Source: Gymnothorax reevesii
Lineage: Eukaryota; Chordata; Actinopteri; Anguilliformes; Muraenidae
NCBI GenBank assembly: GCA_029721435.1
Contig: CM056574.1
Coordinates: 186,001-250,000, forward strand
DNA: 64,000 bases
Direction of reading: 5' to 3'
Shown here in pieces: positions 44,146 to 54,906 of the stretch. A model generated the notes under the pieces. That model had not been told where the DNA came from. It saw only the letters and a list, made by a program, of their open reading frames with translations, and did no database searches. The first letter of the stretch is position 1. Each line of letters begins with the position of its first letter. Position numbers and translations under genes: made by a program.

Positions 44146-46717
44146 TATGTGAACGAAAACATTAATGTACAGGAAATTCACGAAATTGAACATTCCTTGT
44201 CCTGTGAAGATATCTGGGTCAGGCTCATTGGCAAACACGAGACAGGTTTAAACATAGGAGTATGCTATCGACCACCAGCTTTGGACAGTACAATGAATGA
44301 AATGCTTTTTAGGAGGATTACGCAAGCTTGTAGAGGTGGTGGGACTATTATCATGGGAGACTTAAATTATCCTGGTATCAATTGGGAAATGGTGAAAGGA
44401 CAGGGTAGGGGGGAGGAAGAATTTCTAGATGTTATAAATGATAATTTCTTGGTGCAGTATGTTAATAAACCTACCAGAGAGAAGGCAATTTTAGACTTGA
44501 TTCTCTGTAATGACCCTGATAGAATTAGCAATGTTGAGGTACTGGAGCCACTTGGGACAAGAGATCACTCTGCTGTCAATTTTGATCTTTCATGGGAAGT
44601 TAAAAAGGTGTATTATAAAACAAAAATTTTCAATTTTAGGCGAGCAAACTTTGACAGGATGCGCTCATGTCTAGCTGAAATAAAATGCGAGACACTCCTG
44701 GACTGTGAGTCCGTAAATGAGATGTGGGAAAGATTTAAGGGGGTTTTACTTGAATCACAATGCAGATTCATTCCAAAGGTGTCCAAAAGTAAGCTGAAAA
44801 AGCAGAATCCTCAGTGGATGATCAAAAGTATTTGTAGGATTTTGAAGGAATAAGGAATCTTTATAAGATGTACATAAAGGATAACAATGAGAATACTAAG
44901 GCTGAATACTGTAAAATGCAGGCTGTGGTCAAAAAAGAGCTGAGGAATGCTAGAAGACTGTATGAAAGACAAATTGCAGAGGGGGCAAAAACTAACCCTA
45001 AGCGCTTCTTTCAGTACTGTAGCAGAAAAAGGAAAGTTAAAGAGCAGGTTAAGTGCATAAAGAATAAAAACGGATCGCTGCGAAATGATAACAAGCATAT
45101 TGCGGATGCCTTAAACAGTTACTTTGTTGAGAATTTTACCTCAGAGGGGGCTTTATCGGCCAGAGGTCATGTCAAAAGCTCAAGATTATTTAGCGGAAAT
45201 TGAGGTTCGGGATAACGAAGTATTAGACAAGTTGCATTAAACTAAAGGCAGATAAGGCCGTGGGTCCTGATGGCTTATATCCTAGAGTGCTCAGGGAAGC
45301 TGGTGAATTCATCTTTAAGCCGCTATCCGCCATTTTCAGACGGTCTTTAGAAACTGGAGAAATACCGAATGATTGGAAACAGGGCAATATAATACCAATA
45401 TATAAGAAAGGAGACCGTACCGAGCCAGGAAACTACAGGCCAGTGAGTTTAACTTGAATTTCATGCAAAATATTGGAATCTATCATAAAAGATGAGCTGG
45501 ACTTATTTTTTGAATGTTACAGTATCTTGATGGATAGCCAACATGGTTTTCGGAAGGGAAGGTCATGCCTAACAAACCGTCTGGAATTTTTTTAAGAGGC
45601 CACCAGGATTTACGACCAGGGCAGGGCTAATGACATCATATACTTGGATTTTCAGAAAGCATTCGATACAGTTCCGCATAAGAGACTAATTTTTAAAATG
45701 AGTTCCACTGGAGTTACAGGAGATATTCTGAAGTGGATTCAAAACTGGTTACAGGACAGAACACAAAGGGTGGTGGTCAGTGATATCTCATCTGAGCTGG
45801 GTATGATGGGGAGTGGAGTCCCTAAGGGATCGGTGTTGGGACCCCTGCTGTTCCTCATCAACATTAATGACCTTAATTGGAATATTGACAGCAGATTGGT
45901 TATATTTGCAGATGATACTAAATTGGGGGGTTTGGCAAATAGTTTAGGGTCCACTAAAGTGATTCAGGACAATTTGGATAGAATCCAGAATTGGGCAGAA
46001 ATGTGGCAAATGAAATTTAATCTAGCAAAATGTAAAGTTGTACATGTAGGTAATGAAAACATTAGACGGGATTACTTTATGGGAAGTTTAAAACTGGAAT
46101 GTGCTGCACACGAGAAAGATCTGGGAGTGATTGTTAACCAAACCCTCACAGGTTCTAGCCATTGTGCCATAGCAGTTAAAAAAGCTAATCGGATGCTGGG
46201 ATACATTTCCAAAACTATTGAGTACAAATCTAAGGAGGTCATGCTTCTTTTGTACAACACGTTCGTTAGACCACATCAGGAGTATTGTGTACAGTTCTGG
46301 GCACCATACTTTAAGAAAGATATAGAGGCTGTAGAGAAAGTTCAGAGAAGAGTCACTAAGCTTATTCCAGGTATAAAAGATGAAAGCTACGAGAAGAGGC
46401 TGAAGGTCCTTAATCTCTTTAGTCTTAGGAAAAGGAGACTCAGGGGTGATTTGATTGAGGTCTTTAAATATGTTAAAGGGATTAACAAAGTGAATTATGT
46501 AGGATTCCTTCGACCAAGTGTTGTGAGTAGAACTCGGGGTCACAAATGGAAGTTGACCAAAGGTAAATTTAGCACTCAAATTCGGAAATATTTCTTCACC
46601 CAAAGAGTAATTTCAATGTGGAATAGCTTGCCTGACCATATTGTTGAGGCAGAGACCTTGGGGGTTTTCAAGAGCAGGCTTGACCTTAAGCTAGATACCG
46701 TTGAGTCATTCACTATC
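44146..46717 (+). pseudogene. CR1 ORF2, endonuclease plus reverse transcriptase
   Basis: The frame begins mid-endonuclease at 'ALYVNENI', showing that the N-terminal catalytic residues are deleted. 'IMGDLNYPGINW' and 'LGTRDHSAVNF' remain. After a shift near 44850 come 'KADKAVGPDGLY', 'NYRPVSLT' (then a TGA), 'DSQHGFRKGRSC' and 'YLDFQKAFDTVPH', with FADD at 45905-45916. The final frame, 45644-46717, is open for 358 codons and ends 'SRLDLKLDTVESF'. This is the canonical CR1 C-terminus. ORF2 performs target-primed reverse transcription in the nucleus; this copy cannot. Confidence 0.9.
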
Positions 46718-46792
46718 TGAAGGGATATATTCACAATAATATAAAGAAACTGGCGAGCTTTGTTGGGCTGAAAGGCCTGTTCTTGCCATTTA

Positions 46793-46870
46793 ATGTTATG
46801 TTATGTTATGTTATGTTATGTTATGTTATGTTATGTTATGTTATGTTATGTTATGTTATGTTATGTTATG
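46793..46870 (+). repeat. (TTATG)15 tail of CR1
   Basis: Fifteen perfect TTATG units follow CTTGCCATTTAATG. CR1 elements characteristically end in short tandem repeats instead of poly(A). Confidence 0.95.
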
Positions 46871-47024
46871 ACTGGCTATCTCCAGCACAGTAGTAAAGGA
46901 AAGGCCATCTTACTCCAGACTGACATGGTTGTCATATTGCACACTTTATATGTCAGTAGGCACACCAGAGAGTTCTTGTATACAAGAAAGATTACTGAAA
47001 AGTTCATATTTCATATGTCCTCTT

Positions 47025-48142
47025 TTAGCTCATCAAGCAGCGGCGGTTCGTCGGCAGAAACACAGGGTCAGCAATAACCTCACCTTTCACTACTTAATGA
47101 CCTACAACTCTCGCAGTTTACGTCTCAATTAGCAACAGTTGCTCAGACTGATGGGTATAACTGACGAGAGTCTAATTTAATTTTTGAACGCCTTGTTATA
47201 CATTGCATTACGAAATTATATGGAGTTTTCTTCCGCACATCAATTATTACGAAAAATATCAATTCGTCTTTATAATTTCTGCGCTCATGTTGCACGTGAA
47301 ACCACAGATTTGCGTAAATTAGTTTGCGAGGCTCATTGAGCAATAAGCCTTGAGAATCCGTTCTATTGTCTGAATGTAGTGAGAGCTAAAGTGCGTAGTT
47401 AGGTACGATGCTCAGCTGAGTGATGCTGAAAATAGTTGCTGCGAAGACCGCAAATGTTTCTGATTTACTTGCAGATTGTCATCCTTGCGGAGTCACATCA
47501 ATTATATCAACATAGCAAATAGGCAATCGCATTCTTTATCAATTATCATAGGCATTTCTTTATCATTACATGTTATGCATTGGCGTTGGCTATTAAGTTA
47601 ATAAATTGTTTGATTGTTAATCAGGCTAACTTGATCGCAAACAGTGTTAGAGCTGTTATGCGGGAAAGGATGATATTACTGAAGGCCTTCCTGATATCTG
47701 ACGGCATGCCACTGCCATCAAGGATACTTGATGGTTCTTGCAAGGAGCCAATTAGTACTGGAAATGCATTGTTAACATCAGGAAAAGCACAAAATGGGTC
47801 TCTCATCTTGAAGTTGTGAAGTTGTTGCACCTGATTTTTATATGCTAGAGTCTAAATTGCAAACAATATGAGCATGTTTCTTAAATGGATTGTGCTTGGC
47901 CTCAAAGCGCTTGCACCAAAGCTGAGAGATGGGCCCAAACAGACAGATCATCCTCGGGTAATGTGTCATAAAGTGGTGCTTTGGAATGAGATGTAGCTTT
48001 ATGAAAAGGGAATGATGATCTATAATGAGTTGTTTAAAAAAAAAAAAAAACAGCAAGTCCTGTTGTCACTACTGGCTCAGAAATAAAGCTGCAGATTTCA
48101 CACAACAATATAAACAAACTCCAATACTCATTTTTCCTCTCA
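47025..48142 (-). pseudogene. Unclassified transposon-derived ORF, 3' half (copy 2)
   Basis: On the minus strand, a frame reading 'ERKNEYWSLFILLCEI' continues to 'IPKHHFMTHYPRMICLFGP' and 'RFEAKHNPFKKHAHIVCN'. After a shift come 'FPVLIGSLQE' and 'PSDIRKAFSNIILSRI'. The HHF-x2-HYP, GP and RFE-x-KH-x2-FK pattern recurs in uncharacterised repeat-encoded fish proteins, to my recollection. It vaguely recalls proteins accompanying CACTA elements. About 600 bp of noncoding 3' sequence matches 11345-12015. The frame is split from its upstream part by the Penelope-like insertion. Function unknown. Confidence 0.55.
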
Positions 48143-48156
48143 ACAAAGTCCATTAC

Positions 48157-48423
48157 ATTTGTGCTGAGGTTTTTTAGCTTCTTGAGATGTTTTCAATTTT
48201 GTAGACTATTGGGTCACATGTGTCTTGATCACATGATATTTTGCCATGTGTATTTAAGATGGCGCTGTGGGTTACTATTGATTTTCTGATGAAGAGCTGT
48301 AGTGCTCAAAATGTCACGTTGGTGTAATAAATGGTGGATACTGGAGCCTTGCAGTGTGCGAGTCATTCATTTATTGGTACATTTATTCCTTTTTTTGACT
48401 CGGCACCTGCTCTCTCCCTGGCT
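48157..48423 (+). repeat. Left pLTR of the Penelope-like element
   Basis: From ATTTGTGCTGAGG to about CTGCTCTCTCCCTGG. Contains a hammerhead-like motif and AATAAATGG. Confidence 0.85.
48286..48325 (+). ncRNA. Hammerhead-ribozyme-like motif in pLTR (degenerate)
   Basis: CTGATGA is followed by GAGC-loop-GCTC and AAAA, then CG..CG around TCA in the second copy. The layout CUGAUGA / stem II / GAAA / short stem III is that of hammerheads reported in Penelope-like elements. The required G of GAAA is A in both copies, and the second copy reads CTGATAA. Probably inactive. Confidence 0.35.
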
Positions 48424-48558
48424 TGCATGTGCATGTATTTTTTTTCATTCGTGACTACGTTTTTTTTTTTTTACACGGCACTCCTCGAATCCACCTTAAT
48501 TTATTCTTCAGTTACTAAGTGGGCCCGCAACCATTCAGTCGTGTTTTCTTTTGTTCAA

Positions 48559-50565
48559 GATGATAACGGAGGAAATTTCCAGAACCTTCAAATTCACCGA
48601 GGAGGATTACTCTCGGGTCTTACTGAAAGATTCTTTGTTTCAAGACTGTACGACGCGTTCCAATAACAATGGAGCTATTCACACTTTGTACAAGTTACAA
48701 GAAAAGGAGGCACGTCAGTGTTTACATGCGGTAACTTCCTCGTGGTTTGCGTGTCGTGAAAATTCCTATTATCGGTAGAGACGATGAAAACTTTCTTAAT
48801 CATTGGTGTGAGATATTAAATAAGTGCTCTTTCGACCTAATGGCACTGACCATTTAAGAAATATCCTCCCAACTTGACACAACTAAAAAGGAAGTTAAAC
48901 AATTGAAAGAGAGACTTTTGATGGAATCTGTGGACAAGGACGAAATGACTCTGTTACTTAAAAGAATGTGAACAGAAAAAAGTGGAGTTACAAGGATTGA
49001 TTACTTTGTCTAAAAAGAAAGAAATTGAACGGGACACAAGGGACTATGAATTAGGAACTGTCTATAAGTGGAGACGGAGATTTGAACCGCCACAAACCGA
49101 CTCCATTCACAGACGTTCTCAGAGACGACCTATTGGCCGATCAATGAACTTTTCGGCATCTTCCTCTTCTTTTGATAGTGACTCGGAATGTTGCTCATCA
49201 GTGCGAGAACCATTTTTAGACTATGTCCCCCAAATGCACGAGCCCCGGCTGTCCATCGGAACACGCCGAAGCGGAAGAAATGCAGGAGTGGGATAAAGTT
49301 GAGGGAACCTTACAACGCCCGCTGCCTGTGGAGGAAATGAATGTCATTAATCTTCCAAAAAAAAAAACTTTTCCCCACTCTTGTATCTCTGCTTTAAACA
49401 AAGGACTGCCCTTTTGTCCTGCCACGCATTGCAAAGACTTTGATGTATTTATCGATTTACAGAAGTTATTTCGCAATGTTCGTCTTAAAGAGTTTTTCTG
49501 ACCCCGTTTTTCGTTTGGGTAATCCTTGGGATATTAATGACGTTGCTTCCTCTACAGATATTGATAGTGACCAGGATACTGTTGTGGATCACTCCTACAG
49601 ACCCAACACAAATCTACTTTTATTCCTCGCAAATATAGGAATTCATCTGTTGATGCTTATTGCAGATTAGTGGAAAGAGATATCACACATTTATTAAAGA
49701 AACAGAAACAATATAAATTAAAGCATAATTTGACTAATACCCAATATGGAGAATTGAAATCCCTTAAAAATGACTCTAATTCAGAATGTGGACAAAGATG
49801 GTGCACTGGTAATTTTGGATAGAGATGCATACAACAAAGAGATCGTGAGGCAAATTTTGAATGAGACCTTTTATCAAAAGTGAGATGGAAATCCAGTTGT
49901 AATATTCAAAACAAGAGTACTGGGATGCCTCAATGACCTCTTGGCCAGAGGTGAAATGACTCAACTTTCACATTCTTTCATGTTGGTAAGTTCACCGATA
50001 ACGCCAGTATTTTATACTCTACCTAAAATACACAAACCTTTTAATGACATCCCTCCAGGTAGACCTATTGTAGCTGCTACTGGGTCTCTTACAGGGAACC
50101 TCTCCACATTTGTAGATTATTCAACCATGTGTTACATCTTTGCCTTATTTAAAAGATTCTATGGAATTTTTAAAAATGATTTGAAATATCAAACCTAGTG
50201 GTTAACTTTCTACTTGTGACTATTGACATTGAGTCCTTATATACTAATGTTCCAGTGCAAGGTGGGTTGAAAGAGTTTTTTCTACATTTACAAAAGTACA
50301 AAAACAAACTTCTGTTAAATCTAGCTCTCCTAGTATCGCGCGTCTTTTGGAACTTATGGAAGTTGTATTGACGACGAATTATTTTATGTTTGCTAATGAT
50401 TTCTTTTTGCAGGTGTCTGTAGTCAGTATGGGTTCTAAGATGTCCCCCAGCTTTGCCTTGTATGTTGGTCTATTTGAACAGGAAGTTGTCTTGAATCCCT
50501 CTGAGAATCCATTTTTACAATATATTTCGACATACAGGAGATGTATGTCGTGTCCTGTATAAGTC
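48559..50565 (+). pseudogene. Penelope-like reverse transcriptase, truncated and multiply broken
   Basis: The N-terminal region starts 'MITEEISRTFKFTEED'. Further on, 'VINLPKKKTFPHSCISALNKG' and 'FRNVRLKEFF' match the conserved PLE entry block. RT motifs are scattered over three frames: 'YTLPKIHKPF', 'PPGRPIVAATGSL', 'VTIDIESLYTNVP' (first catalytic Asp) and 'MGSKMSPSFALYVG'. The sequence stops at 'NPFLQYISTYRR', just before the expected YxDD, and no GIY-YIG endonuclease follows. The telomerase-like RT of PLEs is distinct from LTR and LINE enzymes, and the wording of these motifs is specific to it. Confidence 0.85.
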
Positions 50566-50820
50566 TTATCATTTATTGATTTTTTCTTACACCTTGACTT
50601 AGAACAAATCAGCGCCTGAGCAGTTTTTACTTGTGATGATGACGTATAGGCCTCATTGTTTATGATTCTTCTGGTCTGTTGGATTATTGTATGTTTTCTT
50701 ACCACATTTTTATGTATTGAATTTATATGTACTATATACAGTATGTGGGTCAATATTTGCACTATGCACTTCCGTGTGTTTGTTGTGTGTGTGTGTCTGT
50801 GTGTATATATGTTTGTTTAT

Positions 50821-51087
50821 ATTTGTGCTGAGGTTTTTTAACTTTTTCAGACGTCTTCGATTTTGTAGAGTATTGGGTCACGTGTCTTGATCACATGATA
50901 TTTTGCCGTGTGTATTTAAGATGGCGCTGTAGGTTACTATTGATTGTCTGATAAAGAGCTGTAGTGCTCAAAACGTCACGTTGGTGTAATAAATGGTGGA
51001 TGCTGGAGCCTTGCAGTGTGCGAGTCATTCATTTATTGGTACATTTATTCCTTTTTTTGACTCGGCACCTGCTTTCTCCCTGACTTT
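50821..51087 (+). repeat. Right pLTR of the Penelope-like element
   Basis: Near-identical to the left pLTR with scattered changes. Preceded by a (GT)n-rich stretch at 50787-50802. Confidence 0.85.
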
Positions 51088-51097
51088 GACAAAGTCC

Positions 51098-51620
51098 CCC
51101 ACCAAAAACGGATGAGCCTGTAAAAAGCATCACACCTGAGAGGCTGTTAGCTGGATGGCACCTTCAGATGATCTCAAGTTCACAATGACACTTTGCTTAT
51201 TAGCTACACTACAGGATAATCGGGATGATTTTTGTTTTGATCTCCTCCTTCCGATCAAAGCCAGCAACGGCCTGATTGTCTGATGTTTGCAAACGACATC
51301 GTGTCTGATTCCCCTGTGGTGTGGGGGGTGTTAAGAGTGATTTTGTCTGATCCAATTCGCTTGGAAGGCCTCTGAAGGAGAGATCGTAAATAATGAACAT
51401 GTTTAGTATTTGCGACTAGAAATCCTGTAGTGTGTGAGGTGCTCCACACACCATAAGATCAGAAGAGAGATCTTTTGCGATCTGTGTTTTATCATCGAGT
51501 GTGTGGTCTCTAAATCTGTGAAGGTCTGAAGACTCCTGTAATGTGTGCCAGCCTTAACTTTCAAATGGAATACAATAGTGCAGCACTTCTGATAGAAAAT
51601 TTTACCCACATGCTTCACAG
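51098..51620 (-). pseudogene. Unclassified transposon-derived ORF, 5' half (copy 2)
   Basis: The minus strand carries 'LKVKAGTHYRSLQTFTD', 'PTPQGNQTRC' and 'DTMSFANIRQSG', then 'FDRKEEIKTKIIPIIL'. They occur in several frames, upstream of and in line with the fragment at 47025-48142. Together they form one long gene broken by the Penelope-like element and by frameshifts. No catalytic motif was identified in either half, so the element class is left open. Confidence 0.45.
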
Positions 51621-52133
51621 TTGTAACATTAATATTACTTCCTGTTTATATTATGAAAATTAACTACTTGACATCATCTCATACATAATGTAACTTAGTA
51701 TTATCCCAAGCACTTATTTGCGGGTGTAAGTGGAATGACACAGATTCATGTTTGAGTACTTCAGTAGAAAGTCAAAAATGCAGTTACCCAATACAATATA
51801 TGGTTATATGCCTGTATAACCATTATAATTCATCATGTTTAGTCTCTTTTTGACTGCTGGAACTGAAATCATGCTCCCATTGTGTAGTACAGGCAAAGTT
51901 TGTAAATATCCTTCGCTGGTATGATTGATAGTTATACTATTGAGCCGTTCTGGTGTAGCAATTGAGTGAACTGTTCCTGAATTCTATAGTTTGATTTAGG
52001 TTGACAGATGAGAGAGAGTTTAAAAAAATGTAAAAGATTAGATTGCTGGAATCATCCAAAATCTGTGGAGAAAGTATTTATTTCATCTCGATTGTCCAGA
52101 CTAAAGTTAAAATCCCTTCCTCCATTTCCCCAC
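51621..52133. other. Sequence upstream of the zinc-finger exon, presumably intronic
   Basis: AT-rich with no coding frame; ends in a pyrimidine-rich tract (TCCCTTCCTCCATTTCCCCA) leading to the acceptor. Confidence 0.5.
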
Positions 52134-52135
52134 AG
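52134..52135 (+). promoter_or_regulatory. 3' splice site of the zinc-finger gene's last exon
   Basis: A pyrimidine tract of about 22 nt followed by CACAG|GAGCAG, 33 nt before the ATG. Inferred from sequence; the upstream exon was not found. Confidence 0.6.
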
Positions 52136-52168
52136 GAGCAGCACTTCTGAACACATCAGATCAGCAGA

Positions 52169-54637
52169 ATGATGCAGGCAGGAGTCCGTCTGAGACAGGA
52201 CACTGAGACGACCCCACCAGAGCTCCCCGCGCAGCACAGGATCAGACAGAAAGAAGAGGACCTACATGGACTGGAGTCTGTCCACATGGCGGAGTCAGAG
52301 ACAAAATGCACTGCACCAAGACTAGACTCACTGGAGCCAGAGTGTGTTACTGCAAACAGCAGGGTCAGTGATTTACATCACACACAAGCATCACTGATAA
52401 AAACAGAAGCTGATCTGAGCTCCAGCAACACTGGGGATCTAAAGACCGAGAACCTAGACTTTATAGAACTGGCCTATGAAACCCATCTGCATCCTGACCA
52501 GATCAAAACTGAAGCAGATTATGGAGACTATATTAAGGTTGAACACGTTAATGTCTTGCAAGATGTTAAGTGTGTTGATATTAAATGTGATGAAGTGAAG
52601 TTTGAATCCAGTGAAGGTACAGTGAGTGATCTCATGAATACCGAGTTTAATGTGGCCAGTGTTGATGGAAAAGGCCAGAGAGAACCATGGCAGTGTGCAG
52701 GAGAGCCCAACACAAACAACAAAAAATCAGGGAAAAAACAGTCAGAATTAATCCAAGGTGTGGAAATGGATATAATGGAAATAACCCAGCCCTGCTCTCA
52801 GCATGAGAAGTGTTTTATGAATAAATCTCATTTAAATGACCGACCAAGAATACATGCAGATGAAGGGCCCTACAAATGTGATCAGTGTGGGAAGAGTTTT
52901 TCTCAGAAATGCCATTTAAATTCCCACCAGAGAATTCATACAGGTGAAAAGCTCTATAAATGTGATCAGTGTGAGAAGAGTTTTTCTCAGAAATGCCATT
53001 TAAATTCCCACCAGAGAATTCATACAGGTGAAAAGCCCTACAAATGTGATCAGTGTGAGAAGAGTTTTTCTCAGAAATCTAATTTAAATTCCCACCAAAG
53101 AATTCATACAGGTGAAAACCTCTACAAATGTGATCAGTGTGAGTGGAGCTTTTCTAGGAAATGCCATTTAAATTCCCACCAGAGAATTCATACAGGTGAA
53201 GAGCTCTACAAATGTGATCAGTGTGAGAAGTGTTTTTCTCAGAAATATAGTTTAAAATCCCACCAGAGAATTCATACAGGTGAAAAGCCCTACAAATGTG
53301 ATCAGTGTGAGAAGAGCTTTTCATGGAAATCTGATTTAAAATCCCACCGGAGAATTCATACAGGTGAAAAGCCCTACAAATGTGATCAGTGTGAGAAAAG
53401 CTTTTCTTGGAAATCTGATTTAAAATCCCACCAGAGAATTCATACAGGTGAAAAGCCCTACAAATGTGATCAGTGTGAGAAGTGCTTTTCATGGAAATCA
53501 TATTTAAAATCCCACCAGAGAATTCATACTGGTGAAAAGCCCTACAAATGTGATCATTGTGAGTGGAGCTTTTCTCGGAAATGCCATTTAAATTCCCACC
53601 AGAGAATTCATACAGGAGAAGAGCTCTACAAATGTGATCAGTGTGAGAAGTGTTTTTCTCAGAAATATAGTTTAAAATCCCACCAGAGAATTCATACAGG
53701 TGAAAAGCCCAACAAATGTCACCATTGCGGCGAGAGTTTTTCTCAGAAATGCCATTTAAATTCCCACCGGAGAATTCATACAGGTGAAAAGCCCTTCAAA
53801 TGTGATCAGTGTGAGAAGAGTTTTTCATGGAAATCTGATTTAAAATCCCATCAGAGAATTCATACAGGTGAAAGGCCCTACAAGTGTGATCAGTGTGAGA
53901 AGTGCTTTTCGTGGAAATCATATCTGAAATCCCACCAGAGAATTCATACTGGTGAAAAGCCCTACAAATGTGATCAGTGTGAGTGGAGCTTTTCTTGGAA
54001 ATGCCATTTAAATTCTCACCAGAGAATTCATACACGCGAAAAGACCTACAAATGTGATCAGTGCAGCGAGAGTTTCTCAAAGAAATGCCATTTAAAATCC
54101 CACAAGATAACTCATGCAGGTGAAAAGCCCTACAAATGTGATCATTGTGAGAAGGGTTTTTTTCAGAAAAGCCATTTAAATTCCCACCAGAGAATTCACA
54201 CAGGTGAAAAGCCCTACAAATGTGATCAGTGTGAGTGGAGTTTTTCTCAGAAATGCCATTTAAATTCCCACCGGAGAATTCATACAGGTGAAAAGCCCTA
54301 CAAATGTGATCAGTGTGAGAAGAGTTTTTCTCAGAAATCTAAATTAAATTCCCACCAGAGAATTCATACAGGTGAAAACCTCTACAAATGTGATCAGTGT
54401 GAGTGGAGTTTTTCTCGGAAATGCCATTTAAATTCCCACCAGAGAATTCACACAGGTGAAAAGCCCTACAAATGTGATCAGTGTGAGTGGAGATTTTCTC
54501 GGAAATGCCATTTAAATTCCCACCAGAGAATTCATACACGTGAAAAGCCCAACAAATGTGACCAGTGCAGCGAGAGTTTCTCAAAGAAATGGCATTTGGA
54601 ATGCCACAGGATAACTCATGCAGGTGAAAAGCCCTAG
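52169..54637 (+). CDS. C2H2 zinc-finger protein, 21 tandem fingers, probable transcription factor
   Basis: An uninterrupted 822-codon exon. Residues 1-234 form an acidic N-terminal region without KRAB, SCAN or BTB. It holds five SUMO-acceptor-like sites (IKTE at K78, LKTE at K92, IKTE at K113, IKVE at K123, VKFE at K144) and ends in a degenerate finger ('CSQHEKCFMNKSHLNDRPRIH'). Residues 235-822 are 21 consecutive 28-residue C2H2 fingers joined by HTGEKPY-type linkers. Helix position 6 is Ser in 20 of 21 fingers; position -1 varies among Gln, Arg, Trp and Lys. Fingers 4-8 and 9-13 look like a block duplication. It is expected to bind DNA in the nucleus and, via SUMO, to recruit repressors; that role is inferred. 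The ATG at 52169 is the first after a splice acceptor and is followed at once by a second ATG. Expression is unproven. Confidence 0.88.
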   Translation: MMQAGVRLRQDTETTPPELPAQHRIRQKEEDLHGLESVHMAESETKCTAPRLDSLEPECVTANSRVSDLHHTQASLIKTEADLSSSNTGDLKTENLDFIELAYETHLHPDQIKTEADYGDYIKVEHVNVLQDVKCVDIKCDEVKFESSEGTVSDLMNTEFNVASVDGKGQREPWQCAGEPNTNNKKSGKKQSELIQGVEMDIMEITQPCSQHEKCFMNKSHLNDRPRIHADEGPYKCDQCGKSFSQKCHLNSHQRIHTGEKLYKCDQCEKSFSQKCHLNSHQRIHTGEKPYKCDQCEKSFSQKSNLNSHQRIHTGENLYKCDQCEWSFSRKCHLNSHQRIHTGEELYKCDQCEKCFSQKYSLKSHQRIHTGEKPYKCDQCEKSFSWKSDLKSHRRIHTGEKPYKCDQCEKSFSWKSDLKSHQRIHTGEKPYKCDQCEKCFSWKSYLKSHQRIHTGEKPYKCDHCEWSFSRKCHLNSHQRIHTGEELYKCDQCEKCFSQKYSLKSHQRIHTGEKPNKCHHCGESFSQKCHLNSHRRIHTGEKPFKCDQCEKSFSWKSDLKSHQRIHTGERPYKCDQCEKCFSWKSYLKSHQRIHTGEKPYKCDQCEWSFSWKCHLNSHQRIHTREKTYKCDQCSESFSKKCHLKSHKITHAGEKPYKCDHCEKGFFQKSHLNSHQRIHTGEKPYKCDQCEWSFSQKCHLNSHRRIHTGEKPYKCDQCEKSFSQKSKLNSHQRIHTGENLYKCDQCEWSFSRKCHLNSHQRIHTGEKPYKCDQCEWRFSRKCHLNSHQRIHTREKPNKCDQCSESFSKKWHLECHRITHAGEKP

Positions 54638-54900
54638 GCCTCCAGTCACAGGCCTTAGATTTCTTCTGTGAAAGTGAGGTTTTTTAATGTATTTCTCTTT
54701 CCTGGGGTTAGAGTCCTTCCTTACTACTGTCGCTTCTGACTTGTCCGACAAATGCGAGCTCTCTAAGAAGAGCTTTGCTTTTAAGACCAAACCTTGATTA
54801 CTGTGCGTAAATTTATTCAGGAGATTATGCCATGTGTGTTAACATTTAGCTGTGCTATATGTGATGGCCATTAAATGTAATGTTCTTATCTACGTAAATA

Positions 54901-54906
54901 AATAAA
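54901..54906 (+). promoter_or_regulatory. Poly(A) signal of the zinc-finger gene
   Basis: AATAAA 264 nt past the stop codon, within AAATAAATAAAAC. The only canonical hexamer before the next LTR. Confidence 0.6.

Larger units (their letters stand above)
43249..46870 (+). mobile_element. CR1 LINE with ORF1, ORF2 and (TTATG)n tail
   Basis: An esterase-type ORF1, an endonuclease/RT ORF2 and a short-repeat 3' tail lie in order. An internal deletion fuses the end of ORF1 to the endonuclease middle. Scattered lesions make it inactive, but it is the most complete LINE in the window. No TSD found. Confidence 0.9.
48152..51088 (+). mobile_element. Penelope-like element with direct pLTRs, TSD ACAAAGTCC
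   Basis: Two direct 267-bp repeats (48157-48423, 50821-51087) flank a PLE-type RT pseudogene. The 9-bp ACAAAGTCC lies at 48143-48151 and 51089-51097. The insert splits a minus-strand reading frame that becomes contiguous when it is removed. The region between RT and the right pLTR, which should encode a GIY-YIG endonuclease, is missing. Confidence 0.88.

Noticed and set aside
46793..47077. Frame starting with repeated MLCYV
   Set aside because: Translation of the (TTATG)n CR1 tail.
53154..54584. Repeated minus-strand frames with 'SHTDHICRAFHLYEFSGG'
   Set aside because: Antisense of the zinc-finger array; repeat periodicity keeps them open.
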